Assembly: GCA_944989445.1 (NCBI GenBank)
Contig: CALYLW010000687.1
Coordinates: forward strand, 62,001-126,000
Direction: 5' to 3'
From: Ampullaceana balthica
Lineage: Eukaryota > Mollusca > Gastropoda > Lymnaeidae
Length of the DNA: 64,000 bases
Part shown: positions 7,093 through 14,530 of the stretch, piece after piece
Position numbering within the stretch: position 1 is the stretch's first letter
Layout: each line of letters opens with the position of its first letter
Translations under genes and position numbers: made by a program
The notes under the pieces: model-generated
What the model saw: the letters and a program-made list of their open reading frames with translations, nothing else
Databases searched by the model: none
Told to the model about the DNA's origin: nothing

Positions 7093-9755
7093 CTGGGTTG
7101 ATATCCCTGTAAGTCTGTGGCCAGCTGTGTTGTTAGGGGATACTCTAGATATGACTTGGTCAAACTGTTGGGAGAAACAGGTTCATCGTCTAGATATGAC
7201 TTGGTCAAACTGTTGGGAGAATCAGGTTCATCGTCTAGATATGACTTGGTCAAACTGTTGGGAGAAACAGGTTCAGTATCTGGATATGAAGAAGCGACAG
7301 GTTTTGCAACACTGATTAATACTGTGCCGTCAATGATTTTACTATGCGCTAATTGTCTTTTATTTTCTTCCGCTGATGTCAAATCTGTTTCATGGTGTGT
7401 TTTTGATGTCAATTTGATTGCAATTTCTTTTGTTTTTATACAAAGTATTGTTTCACCTTGTCGGTCCGCTAAAATTTTGTCTTTTGATGTTGAAATTTGT
7501 TCTTTGAATGGTTTTGATGCAAATTTATCTGTAAGTTGTACAAAATCCTTTGATTTCATGGGTGATAAAATGTCCATTATATCTGGTGGTAGTACATTTT
7601 CCTCTTTTAAATGTAATGGTGCCATATCCACTGTAACTTGTGGTGGTACAATGTCCTCTGTAACTTGTGGTGGTACAATGTCCTCTGTAACTTGTGGTGG
7701 TACAATGTCCTCTGTAACTTGTGGTGGTACAATGTCCTCTGTAACTTGTGGTGGTACAATGTCCTCTGTAACTTGTGGTGGTACAATGTCCTCTGTAACT
7801 TGTGGTGGTACAATGTCCTCTGTAACTTGTGGTGGTACTATGTCCTCTGTAACTTGTGATGGTACAATGTCCTCTGTAACTTGTGGTGGTACAATGTCCT
7901 CTGTAGCTTGTGGTGGTACAATGTCCTCTGTAACTTGTTTCTGTACAATATCCTCTGTAACTTGTTGTGGTACAATGTCCTCTGTAGCTTGTGGTGGTAC
8001 AATGCCCTCTGTAACTTGTTTCTGTACAATGTCCTCTGTAACTTGTGGTGGTACAATATCCTCTGTAACTTGTTGTGGTACAATGTCCTCTGTAACTTGT
8101 GGTGGTACAATGCCCTCTGTAAATTGTTTCTGTACAATGTCCTCTGTAACTTGTTTCTGTACAATGTCCTCTGTAACTTGTTTCTGTACAATGTCCTCTG
8201 TAACTTGTTTCTGTACAATGTCCTCTGTAACTTGTGGTGGTACAATGTCCTCTATAACTTGTGGTGGTACAATGTCCTTGGTAACTTTTGATGGTACAAT
8301 GTCCTCTGTAACTTGTGGTGGTACAATGTCCTCTGTAACTTGTGATGGTACAATGTCCTCTGTAACTTGTTGTGGTACAATGTCCTCTGTAACTTGTGGT
8401 GGTACAATGTCCTCTGTATCTTGTGATGGTACAATGTCCTCTGTAACTTGTTTCTGTACAATGTCCTCTGTAACTTGTTGTGGTACAATGTCCTCTGTAA
8501 CTTGTGGTGGTACAATGTCCTCTGTAACTTGTGGTGGTACAATGTCCTCTGTAGCTTGTGGTGGTACAATATCATCTGTAACTTGTGGTGGTACAATGTC
8601 CTCTGTAACTTGTGGTGGTACAATGTCCTCTGTAACTTGTGGTGGTACAATGTCCTCTGTAACTTGTGGTGGTACAATGTCCTCTGTAACTTGTGGTGGT
8701 ACAATGTCCTCAGTTAATGTTACAGATGCGTTTCTGTCATGATCATTAACATCAAGTGTTAGCACAACGTCATGTGAAGACTCTCGTTTTTTGTAGTCAA
8801 TAATTTCTCCCGAGGAGCAAAAGATGACCCACCCATCACTATTATGAGAATCTTCCACGTAATAATCACAGTTTGAAGTGTGTTGGTGCTCGCCTACTAC
8901 AAGAATTGATGATACACCGTGATCGCCGTGGTTCACCTGATATCCGTGGTTCACTTGATCCCCGGGGTTCACTTGATCTCCGTGGTTCACTTGATCTCCG
9001 GGGTTCACTTGATCTCCGTGGTTCACTTGATCTCCGGGGTTCACTTGATCTCCGTGGTTCACTTGATCTCCGGGGTTCACTTGATCTCCGGGGTTCACTT
9101 GATCTCCGGGGTTCACTTGATCTCCGGGGTTCACTTGATCTCCGGGGTTCACTTGATCTCCGGGGTTCACCTGATCTCCGTGGTTCACCTGATCTCCGTG
9201 GTTCACTTGATCTCCGGGGTTCACTTTGTCTCCGTGGTTCACTTGATCTCCGGGGTTCACCTGATCTCCGTGGTTCACCTGATCTCCGTGGTTCACTTGA
9301 TCTCCGTGGTTCACTGGACTCTCTGAATTATCTTCCGACTCATTCGTATTCCCTGCAATATTTCCTTTGTCGCGACCACAAACAATTAAATCCCGTGGGA
9401 GGTTGGTCGCAGCAGACGATGAGCCAAATGAACCACCTGAAGGGCAAGAGCCTCTTTCCGAATCGGAATCCGAAGATAAAACAGAATCTGAATCTGAATC
9501 GACGTCACGGTGTAAGAAATAGGATTTGTCAAATAGATTCACATTTAAGAGAGCAGGGGAGGTGTCGTCATCCGACGAGTCTGAGCTGTAATAGACCGTG
9601 GGCATTGTTGGCTTCAGATCTGTAGGCAGCAGCTGTCTCGGTGGAATATTCACAGACCGATGTGTGTAACACGAATAGGCGGGCAGGGGGAGAAACGAAG
9701 GATGAGGGAGGGCAGAGGACGGCGTGGAGCTAGAGTGAATTTGTCTCTTCAGCAT
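7080..9755 (-). CDS. Modular repeat ORF segment 6 (module 4, GDQVNP and VTEDIVPPQ arrays)
   Basis: The longest clean segment after segment 9: 891 codons from a real ATG at 9753-9755, with a TAA two codons upstream. Residues about 52-95 contain the clearest module (VYYSSDSSDDD ... FDKSYFLHRDVDSDSDS). Residues about 146-277 are about 22 copies of a 6-residue unit (GDQVNP/GDQVNH). Residues about 348-711 are about 40 copies of the 9-residue VTEDIVPPQ unit with PPQ, PQQ, QKQ and PSQ variants. Residues about 823-871 are SPNSLTKSYLDDEPV units. It ends ATDLQGYQPSGLL because one base is inserted at about 7093. The two homologous copies elsewhere read ATDLQ-YQPAAYYSSDSDD at this point. It could be an independent gene start, but the module continuity argues against that. 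Confidence 0.5.
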   Translation of the reverse strand: MLKRQIHSSSTPSSALPHPSFLPLPAYSCYTHRSVNIPPRQLLPTDLKPTMPTVYYSSDSSDDDTSPALLNVNLFDKSYFLHRDVDSDSDSVLSSDSDSERGSCPSGGSFGSSSAATNLPRDLIVCGRDKGNIAGNTNESEDNSESPVNHGDQVNHGDQVNHGDQVNPGDQVNHGDKVNPGDQVNHGDQVNHGDQVNPGDQVNPGDQVNPGDQVNPGDQVNPGDQVNPGDQVNHGDQVNPGDQVNHGDQVNPGDQVNHGDQVNPGDQVNHGYQVNHGDHGVSSILVVGEHQHTSNCDYYVEDSHNSDGWVIFCSSGEIIDYKKRESSHDVVLTLDVNDHDRNASVTLTEDIVPPQVTEDIVPPQVTEDIVPPQVTEDIVPPQVTEDIVPPQVTDDIVPPQATEDIVPPQVTEDIVPPQVTEDIVPQQVTEDIVQKQVTEDIVPSQDTEDIVPPQVTEDIVPQQVTEDIVPSQVTEDIVPPQVTEDIVPSKVTKDIVPPQVIEDIVPPQVTEDIVQKQVTEDIVQKQVTEDIVQKQVTEDIVQKQFTEGIVPPQVTEDIVPQQVTEDIVPPQVTEDIVQKQVTEGIVPPQATEDIVPQQVTEDIVQKQVTEDIVPPQATEDIVPPQVTEDIVPSQVTEDIVPPQVTEDIVPPQVTEDIVPPQVTEDIVPPQVTEDIVPPQVTEDIVPPQVTEDIVPPQVTEDIVPPQVTVDMAPLHLKEENVLPPDIMDILSPMKSKDFVQLTDKFASKPFKEQISTSKDKILADRQGETILCIKTKEIAIKLTSKTHHETDLTSAEENKRQLAHSKIIDGTVLISVAKPVASSYPDTEPVSPNSLTKSYLDDEPDSPNSLTKSYLDDEPVSPNSLTKSYLEYPLTTQLATDLQGYQPSGLL
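7622..8712 (-). repeat. 27-bp coding minisatellite (VTEDIVPPQ)
   Basis: About 40 copies of a 27-bp unit within one open minus-strand frame, with interspersed variants (PQQ, QKQ, PSQ). There are no frame breaks across this array, unlike the MTQVEE array. Confidence 0.85.
8925..9318 (-). repeat. 18-bp coding minisatellite (GDQVNP/GDQVNH)
   Basis: About 22 copies of an 18-bp unit (plus strand ttcacttgatctccgggg or ...ccgtgg) encoding GDQVNP or GDQVNH in the minus frame. Confidence 0.85.
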
Positions 9756-10291
9756 GACTTAATAGAGTGACTTCTGTTTCTTTGTCTCCCCTTGATTGTA
9801 GTGACTTCTGTTTCGTTGTCTTCCCTTGATAGCATGACTTCTGTTTCATTCTCTCCCCTTGATTGAGTGACTTCTGCTTCATTGTCTCCCCTTGATAGAG
9901 CGACTTCTATTTCATTGTCTCCCCTTGATTGAGTGACTTCTATTTCATTGTCTCCCCTTGATTGTGTGACTTTTGTTTCATTGTCTCCCATTGTTTGGAA
10001 GTCGGCTCTGTGTCCATTCGTTTGTTGAAAATGATGTCGTTCAGCTGTTGTCGGTTTGACTTTGTCTGTTTCACCGCCTGCTGTTTGTGCTGCACGTGTT
10101 TCTGTTTTGTCTGAGTTATTTTCTTCAATTGGAGTAACCCCCGATTCATTATCTGATGCTTGGGAAAATTCTGTTTCAATGTCAGCAACTACTTGGGTCA
10201 TTTCTTCTGATTTAATCATTTCTTCTACGTGAGTCATTACTGCTACTTGAGTCATTTCTTTTACTTGAGTCATTTCTTCTACTTGAGTCAT
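9749..10291 (-). CDS. Modular repeat ORF segment 5 (end of MTQ array plus GDNEIEVTQSR repeats)
   Basis: About 180 residues. It starts within the last MTQVEE units and passes through a unique spacer (ADIETEFSQASDNESGV… to …HHFQQTNGHRADFQ). About six copies of an 11-residue unit GDNEIEVTQSR follow (33 bp, 9776-9985). The last repeats are frame-shifted: an extra A at about 9796 turns the repeat register over. A second +1 shift just downstream is needed to enter the ORF starting at 9755. No domain recognised; strongly acidic and polar. Confidence 0.4.
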   Translation of the reverse strand: MTQVEEMTQVKEMTQVAVMTHVEEMIKSEEMTQVVADIETEFSQASDNESGVTPIEENNSDKTETRAAQTAGGETDKVKPTTAERHHFQQTNGHRADFQTMGDNETKVTQSRGDNEIEVTQSRGDNEIEVALSRGDNEAEVTQSRGENETEVMLSREDNETEVTTIKGRQRNRSHSIKSC

Positions 10292-12484
10292 TTTCTTTTA
10301 CTTGAGTAAGTTTCTTCTACTTGAGTCATTTCTTTTACTTGAGTCATTTCTTCTACTTGAGTCATTTCTTCTACTTGAGTAAGTTTCTTCTACTTGAGTC
10401 ATTTCTTTTACTTGAGTAAGTTTCTTCTACTTGAGTCATTTCTTCTACTTGAGTAAGTTTCTTCTACTTGAGTCATTTCTTTTACTTGAGTCATTTTCTT
10501 TTACTTGAGTAAGTTTCTTCTACTTGAGTCATTTCTTCTACTTGAGTAAGTTCTTCTACTTGAGTCATTTCTTTTACTTGAGTAAGTTCTTCTACTTGAG
10601 TCATTTCTTTTACTTGAGTAAGTTCTTCTACTTGAGTCATTTCTTTTACTTGAGTAAGTTCTTCTACTTGAGTCATTTCCTCTTCTTGAGTAAGTTCTTC
10701 TACTTGAGTCATTTCTTCTACTTGAGTCATTTCTTCTACTTGAGTAAGTTCTTCTACTTGAGTCATTTCTTCTACTTGAGTCATTTCTTCTACTTGAGTA
10801 AGTTCTTCTACTTGAGTCATTTCTTCTACTTGAGTCATTTCTTCTACTTGAGTAAGTTCTTCTACTTGAGTCATTTCTTTTACTTGAGTAAGTTCTTCTA
10901 CTTGAGTCATTTCTTTTACTTGAGTCATTTCTTTTACTTGAGTAAGTTCTTCTACTTGAGTCATTTCTTTTACTTGGGTCATTTCTTTTACTTGAGTAAG
11001 TTCTTCTACTTGAGTCATTTCTTCTACTTGAGTAAGTTCTTCTACTTGAGTCATTTCTTTTACTTGAGTCATTTCTTTTACTTGAGTAAGTTCTTCTACT
11101 TGAGTCATTTCTTCTACTTGAGTAAGTTCTTCTACTTGAGTCATTTCTTTTACTTGAGTAAGTTCTTCTACTTGAGTCATTTCTTTTACTTGAGTAAGTT
11201 CTTCTACTTGAGTCATTTCTTTTACTTGAGTAAGTTCTTCTACTTGAGTCATTTCCTCTTCTTGAGTAAGTTCTTCTACTTGAGTCATTTCTTCTACTTG
11301 AGTCATTTCTTCTACTTGAGTAAGTTCTTCTACTTGAGTCATTTCTTCTACTTGAGTCATTTCTTCTACTTGAGTAAGTTCTTCTACTTGAGTCATTTCT
11401 TCTACTTGAGTCATTTCTTCTACTTGAGTAAGTTCTTCTACTTGAGTCATTTCTTTTACTTGAGTAAGTTCTTCTACTTGAGTCATTTCTTTTACTTGAG
11501 TCATTTCTTTTACTTGAGTAAGTTCTTCTACTTGAGTCATTTCTTTTACTTGGGTCATTTCTTTTACTTGAGTAAGTTCTTCTACTTGAGTCATTTCTTC
11601 TACTTGAGTAAGTTCTTCTACTTGAGTCATTTCTTTTACTTGAGTCATTTCTTTTACTTGAGTAAGTTTCTTCTACTTGAGTCATTTCTTCTACTTGAGT
11701 AAGTTCTTCTACTTGAGTCATTTCTTTTACTTGAGTAAGTTCTTCTACTTGAGTCATTTCTTTTACTTGAGTAAGTTTCTTCTACTTGAGTCATTTCTTT
11801 TACTTGAGTAAGTTCTTCTACTTGAGTCATTTCCTCTTCTTGAGTAAGTTCTTCTACTTGAGTCATTTCTTCTACTTGAGTCATTTCTTCTACTTGAGTA
11901 AGTTCTTCTACTTGAGTCATTTCTTCTACTTGAGTCATTTCTTCTACTTGAGTAAGTTCTTCTACTTGAGTCATTTTCTTCTACTTGAGTAAGTTCTTCT
12001 ACTTGAGTAAGTTTCTTCTACTTGAGTCATTTCTTTTACTTGAGTAAGTTCTTCTACTTGAGTCATTTCTTTTACTTGAGTCATTTCTTTTACTTGAGTA
12101 AGTTCTTCTACTTGAGTCATTTCTTTTACTTGAGTCATTTCTTTTACTTGAGTAAGTTCTTCTACTTGAGTCATTTCTTCTACTTGAGTATGTTCTTCTA
12201 CTTGAGTCATTTCTTTTACTTGAGTCATTTCTTTTACTTGAGTAAGTTCTTCTACTTGAGTCATTTCTTTCTACTTGAGTATGTTCTTCTACTTGAGTCA
12301 TTTCTTCTATTTGAGTAAGTTTCTTCTACTTGAGTCATTTCTTCTACTTGAGTCATTTCTTTTACTTGAGTAAGTTCTTCTACTTGAGTCATTTCTTCTA
12401 TTGAGTAAGTTTCTTCTACTTGAGTCATTTCTTCTACTTGAGTCATTTCTTCTACTTGAATAATTTCTTCTGCTTGAGTCATTT
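10196..12484 (-). repeat. 18-bp MTQVEE/LTQVKE minisatellite with 576-bp higher-order unit
   Basis: About 125 copies of an 18-bp unit (minus strand MTQVEE, LTQVKE and related; plus strand acttgagtcatttcttct). A rarer variant containing cctcttcttgag recurs at 10679, 11255 and 11833. The spacing is 576 and 578 bp, so whole blocks of 32 units were duplicated. Many units carry one extra T (gtttcttct instead of gttcttct), and each extra T throws the minus frame by +1. This produces the alternating MTQVEE and NDSSRRTYSSKR readings. The longest uninterrupted MTQVEE frame is 10491-11648 (385 codons). The array lies inside the coding region but cannot be translated as a single frame in this assembly. 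Confidence 0.8.
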
Positions 12485-12706
12485 CTTCTCCAGTGTCTGT
12501 ACTTTTCCATTGTCTTCTTCTTTACAGTCTGCTAACTGGGTCATTTCTCGTTCATCACGCGTTGTTGATACAACACTTTGATGGCGAGTCAGCGGTGGCA
12601 AATCTTGCTGTTCTATCTCTTCAATTGTTTTGTTTATCAAAGTTGATAGCGTGCTTTCTGCACAATTGCGTTTTAGTAGGACATCCTTTATCCCTAAATT
12701 CTTCAC
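12479..12706 (-). CDS. Modular repeat ORF segment 4 (link into MTQVEE array)
   Basis: A 75-residue open frame bridging segment 3 and the MTQVEE array (…LSTLINKTIEEIEQQD…). It ends EREMTQLADCKEEDNGKVQTLEKK and a stop. The MTQ array then begins in a different register, with its first unit ATG overlapping the stop. The EREMTQLAD sequence already resembles an array unit (MTQVEE), so the array probably grew from this coding sequence. Its boundaries are frame breaks, not convincing splice sites. Function unknown. Confidence 0.35.
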   Translation of the reverse strand: MKNLGIKDVLLKRNCAESTLSTLINKTIEEIEQQDLPPLTRHQSVVSTTRDEREMTQLADCKEEDNGKVQTLEKK

Positions 12707-13523
12707 ACTCCAGTGATAGCATCAGGCTCGAGTCTGATCCTGAGTACGAACAAGTAAAATATTCGCTGTCGGAGTCCCCGCTGTCAATGTCTGCAGTTAT
12801 AATGACGTCATTTTCTTGGAATGTTTCCGGGTTTAATTTTGTGTTTGAAGAAAGTTGAAGATCTGAGATTTCCATGGCTTGATTGATAAATTCGCGAACC
12901 TTTGTTTCTTTCACCACGTGCGATTCGTCGGTGACGAGGGCATACTCTCGAGTCTCTCCATTTCCTCTGCGACAGATTTCGGATGTTGAGAACACACTCG
13001 CGTCTTCACTTGTAGGTTCTGGTACAATGGAATCAATCTTATCACTAACGTAGTCAAGATTTAACCCGTTCTCTTGGTGTTGAGGAGCACTCATTCCACT
13101 AATATTGCTGTCCGTGTGACTGGGCTCTACACGACGTAATTGTGTTTCCCCTTTGGGGACAGCATCTAAGTCACCTTTGGTGGTGAGTCGGCGGCACTCA
13201 TTAGATGCAACATTGTTCATGCAAATATTTCCTTTATCTCCGTTGGTGTTAATTTCTTGGGCACTTTCTGGATTTGAGATCAAATTTGAAGTAACAAAAT
13301 TGTTGATTCGATTCTGAAACTGTTTTTGCTCACATTCTTCTTGTGTCAAGTGACTGAATGTCCCGTTTTCTGAGGCTTTAGTTAATTTTTCATCAAAGTC
13401 GCTAGTGCCATTGAATTCTAATATCGTTACTTTGTGCTCTTGCATCCTATATTCAGTATTATTCTTTTCCAAGGCTTTGACTGTTTGATTTCTTCCGTTG
13501 TTTGTAGGGCCTTCAATTATCAA
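12621..13523 (-). CDS. Modular repeat ORF segment 3 (low-repeat spacer)
   Basis: About 300 residues, and the least repetitive part of the locus. It is polar and acidic, with stretches such as ITADIDSGDSDSEYF followed by SYSGSDSSLMLSLECEE near 12720-12810. These resemble the Ser/Asp part of the conserved module but lack KSYF, so I do not count it as a full copy. The last residues after LECEEFRDKG are probably out of frame. The +1 neighbour frame continues as a plausible acidic/polar protein through 12479, indicating another one-base shift at about 12700. No domain is recognised. Confidence 0.45.
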   Translation of the reverse strand: MIIEGPTNNGRNQTVKALEKNNTEYRMQEHKVTILEFNGTSDFDEKLTKASENGTFSHLTQEECEQKQFQNRINNFVTSNLISNPESAQEINTNGDKGNICMNNVASNECRRLTTKGDLDAVPKGETQLRRVEPSHTDSNISGMSAPQHQENGLNLDYVSDKIDSIVPEPTSEDASVFSTSEICRRGNGETREYALVTDESHVVKETKVREFINQAMEISDLQLSSNTKLNPETFQENDVIITADIDSGDSDSEYFTCSYSGSDSSLMLSLECEEFRDKGCPTKTQLCRKHAINFDKQNN

Positions 13524-13546
13524 TGGTAGTTCTTGTGATGTGAGAG

Positions 13547-14530
13547 TTAAATCAGTTTGCCCCTCATTTGTTGTTTCTGATTGTTCTTGTGATGTGAGGT
13601 TAAATCAGTTTGCCCCTCATTTGTTGTTTCTGATGGTTCTTGTGATGTGAGAGTTACTTCAGCTCTTTGGTCGTCAGCCCGTTGATACTGTTCTTTGACA
13701 GTCACACATCTTTGACTGTCCCCCGTATCAACAAACTCGTTGACGGAGTCTTGGCAGAAATCCCCAAACAGATCGACTTCTCCGTCAGAGTCAACCTCGC
13801 GTGGAGCAAAGTAACTCTTCCGCTTGAAGTCAGCTCCAAGGCCGGGGAGGACTGAGTGCAGTGAACCAGCTCCACCGTCGTCATCCGACTCATCATCGTA
13901 GAATGTTTCTTTATCACTCTGGAAAGATTCCGTAGAGTGCATGTACTGTAGTGGCTGTGAATCCGCATTCCTATTTGCTGGATTATTTTCACAGGTAGAA
14001 TGTTCTTTCTCTTTATTATGACACGGATACATTATTGAAGAGTGGAAAGCCTCATCAGGCTGACCGACTGGAAAATAGATTTCGCAATGGTTATGTGAGT
14101 GGTCAGGTATGTTGTCAGGAATAGGGTCAGGTATGTTGTGAGGTATATCGTTTGGTATATTGTCAGTTATATGGTCAGGTATATCGTCAGTTATATGGTC
14201 AGGTATATCGTCAGTAATATGGTCAGGTATATCGTCAGTTATATGGTCAGGTATATCGTCAGGTATATGGTCAGGTATATCGTCAGATACATGATCAGGT
14301 ATATTGTCAGGTATATGGTTAGGTAAAGGGTCATCTAAATGGTCAGGTATATGGTCAGGCATATGGTCAGGCATATTTCCTGTCGATATTTTATCCACGC
14401 TTCCTTTGGATATCAGGTCATGGGTGGGCGTTTGTTTGCTCTTGTGACCCTGAATCCAATGTGCACTCATTTGCGCCTCGGATAAACGGCCACTTTTCAT
14501 CTTCATTTGGGTCACGTGATTGTATGACAT
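13547..14530 (-). CDS. Modular repeat ORF segment 2 (IPDHITDD array plus module 2)
   Basis: Open frame one base out of register with the preceding segment. It begins with basic/polar sequence, then an array of the 8-residue unit DIPDHITD (24 bp, about 14097-14385). Next come a Cys/His/Asn-rich spacer and module 2 (FYDDESDDDGG ... KRKSYFAPREVDSDGE) at about 13755-13905. The end is unnatural: a near-perfect 54-bp duplication at 13528-13640 has lost one base in one copy (gtgagagtta versus gtgaggtta at about 13597). This sends the frame into a short out-of-frame tail. In the other register the sequence runs on smoothly into the next ORF, which shows directly that the break is a 1-bp deletion. Confidence 0.5.
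   Translation of the reverse strand: MSYNHVTQMKMKSGRLSEAQMSAHWIQGHKSKQTPTHDLISKGSVDKISTGNMPDHMPDHIPDHLDDPLPNHIPDNIPDHVSDDIPDHIPDDIPDHITDDIPDHITDDIPDHITDDIPDHITDNIPNDIPHNIPDPIPDNIPDHSHNHCEIYFPVGQPDEAFHSSIMYPCHNKEKEHSTCENNPANRNADSQPLQYMHSTESFQSDKETFYDDESDDDGGAGSLHSVLPGLGADFKRKSYFAPREVDSDGEVDLFGDFCQDSVNEFVDTGDSQRCVTVKEQYQRADDQRAEVTLTSQEPSETTNEGQTDLTSHHKNNQKQQMRGKLI
14097..14385 (-). repeat. 24-bp coding minisatellite (DIPDHITD)
   Basis: About 12 imperfect copies of a 24-bp unit in the minus-strand frame. The 3' side is regular; the flanks decay into IPDNIPD and MPDHMPD variants. Confidence 0.75.

Larger units (their letters stand above)
4160..7290 (-). repeat. About 1.35-kb segmental tandem duplication carrying modules 5, 6 and 7
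   Basis: The sequence cctgatccgaatcagaatcg and its surroundings recur at about 4293, 5662 and 6983, spaced 1,369 and 1,321 bp. Each block contains the SPNSLTKSYPDDEPV array, the ATDLQ-YQP linker, the YYSSDSDD/KSYFLPRD module, an NFS or NLS tail, and (in two) the ETQNIQQIS/SLESSSG region and VEDVIEITPQ array. The blocks differ by array length and a few single-base indels. Confidence 0.75.

Noticed and set aside
7117..8742. 541-codon plus-strand ORF (SVTCGGTMS repeats) opposite the VTEDIVPPQ array
   Set aside because: It is the shadow of a 27-bp repeat on the other strand. The minus strand continues into the conserved module and non-repetitive coding-like sequence, while the plus frame does not.
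10524..11702. 392-codon plus-strand ORF (SHFFYLSKFFYL) with a transmembrane-like look
   Set aside because: Produced by the 18-bp repeat read antisense; hydrophobicity follows from the TTC/TAC-rich unit. No flanking coding sequence.
12720..12810. An eighth copy of the KSYF module
   Set aside because: The Ser/Asp/Tyr composition is similar, but the KSYFLxRD core is absent, so it may be only compositional resemblance.
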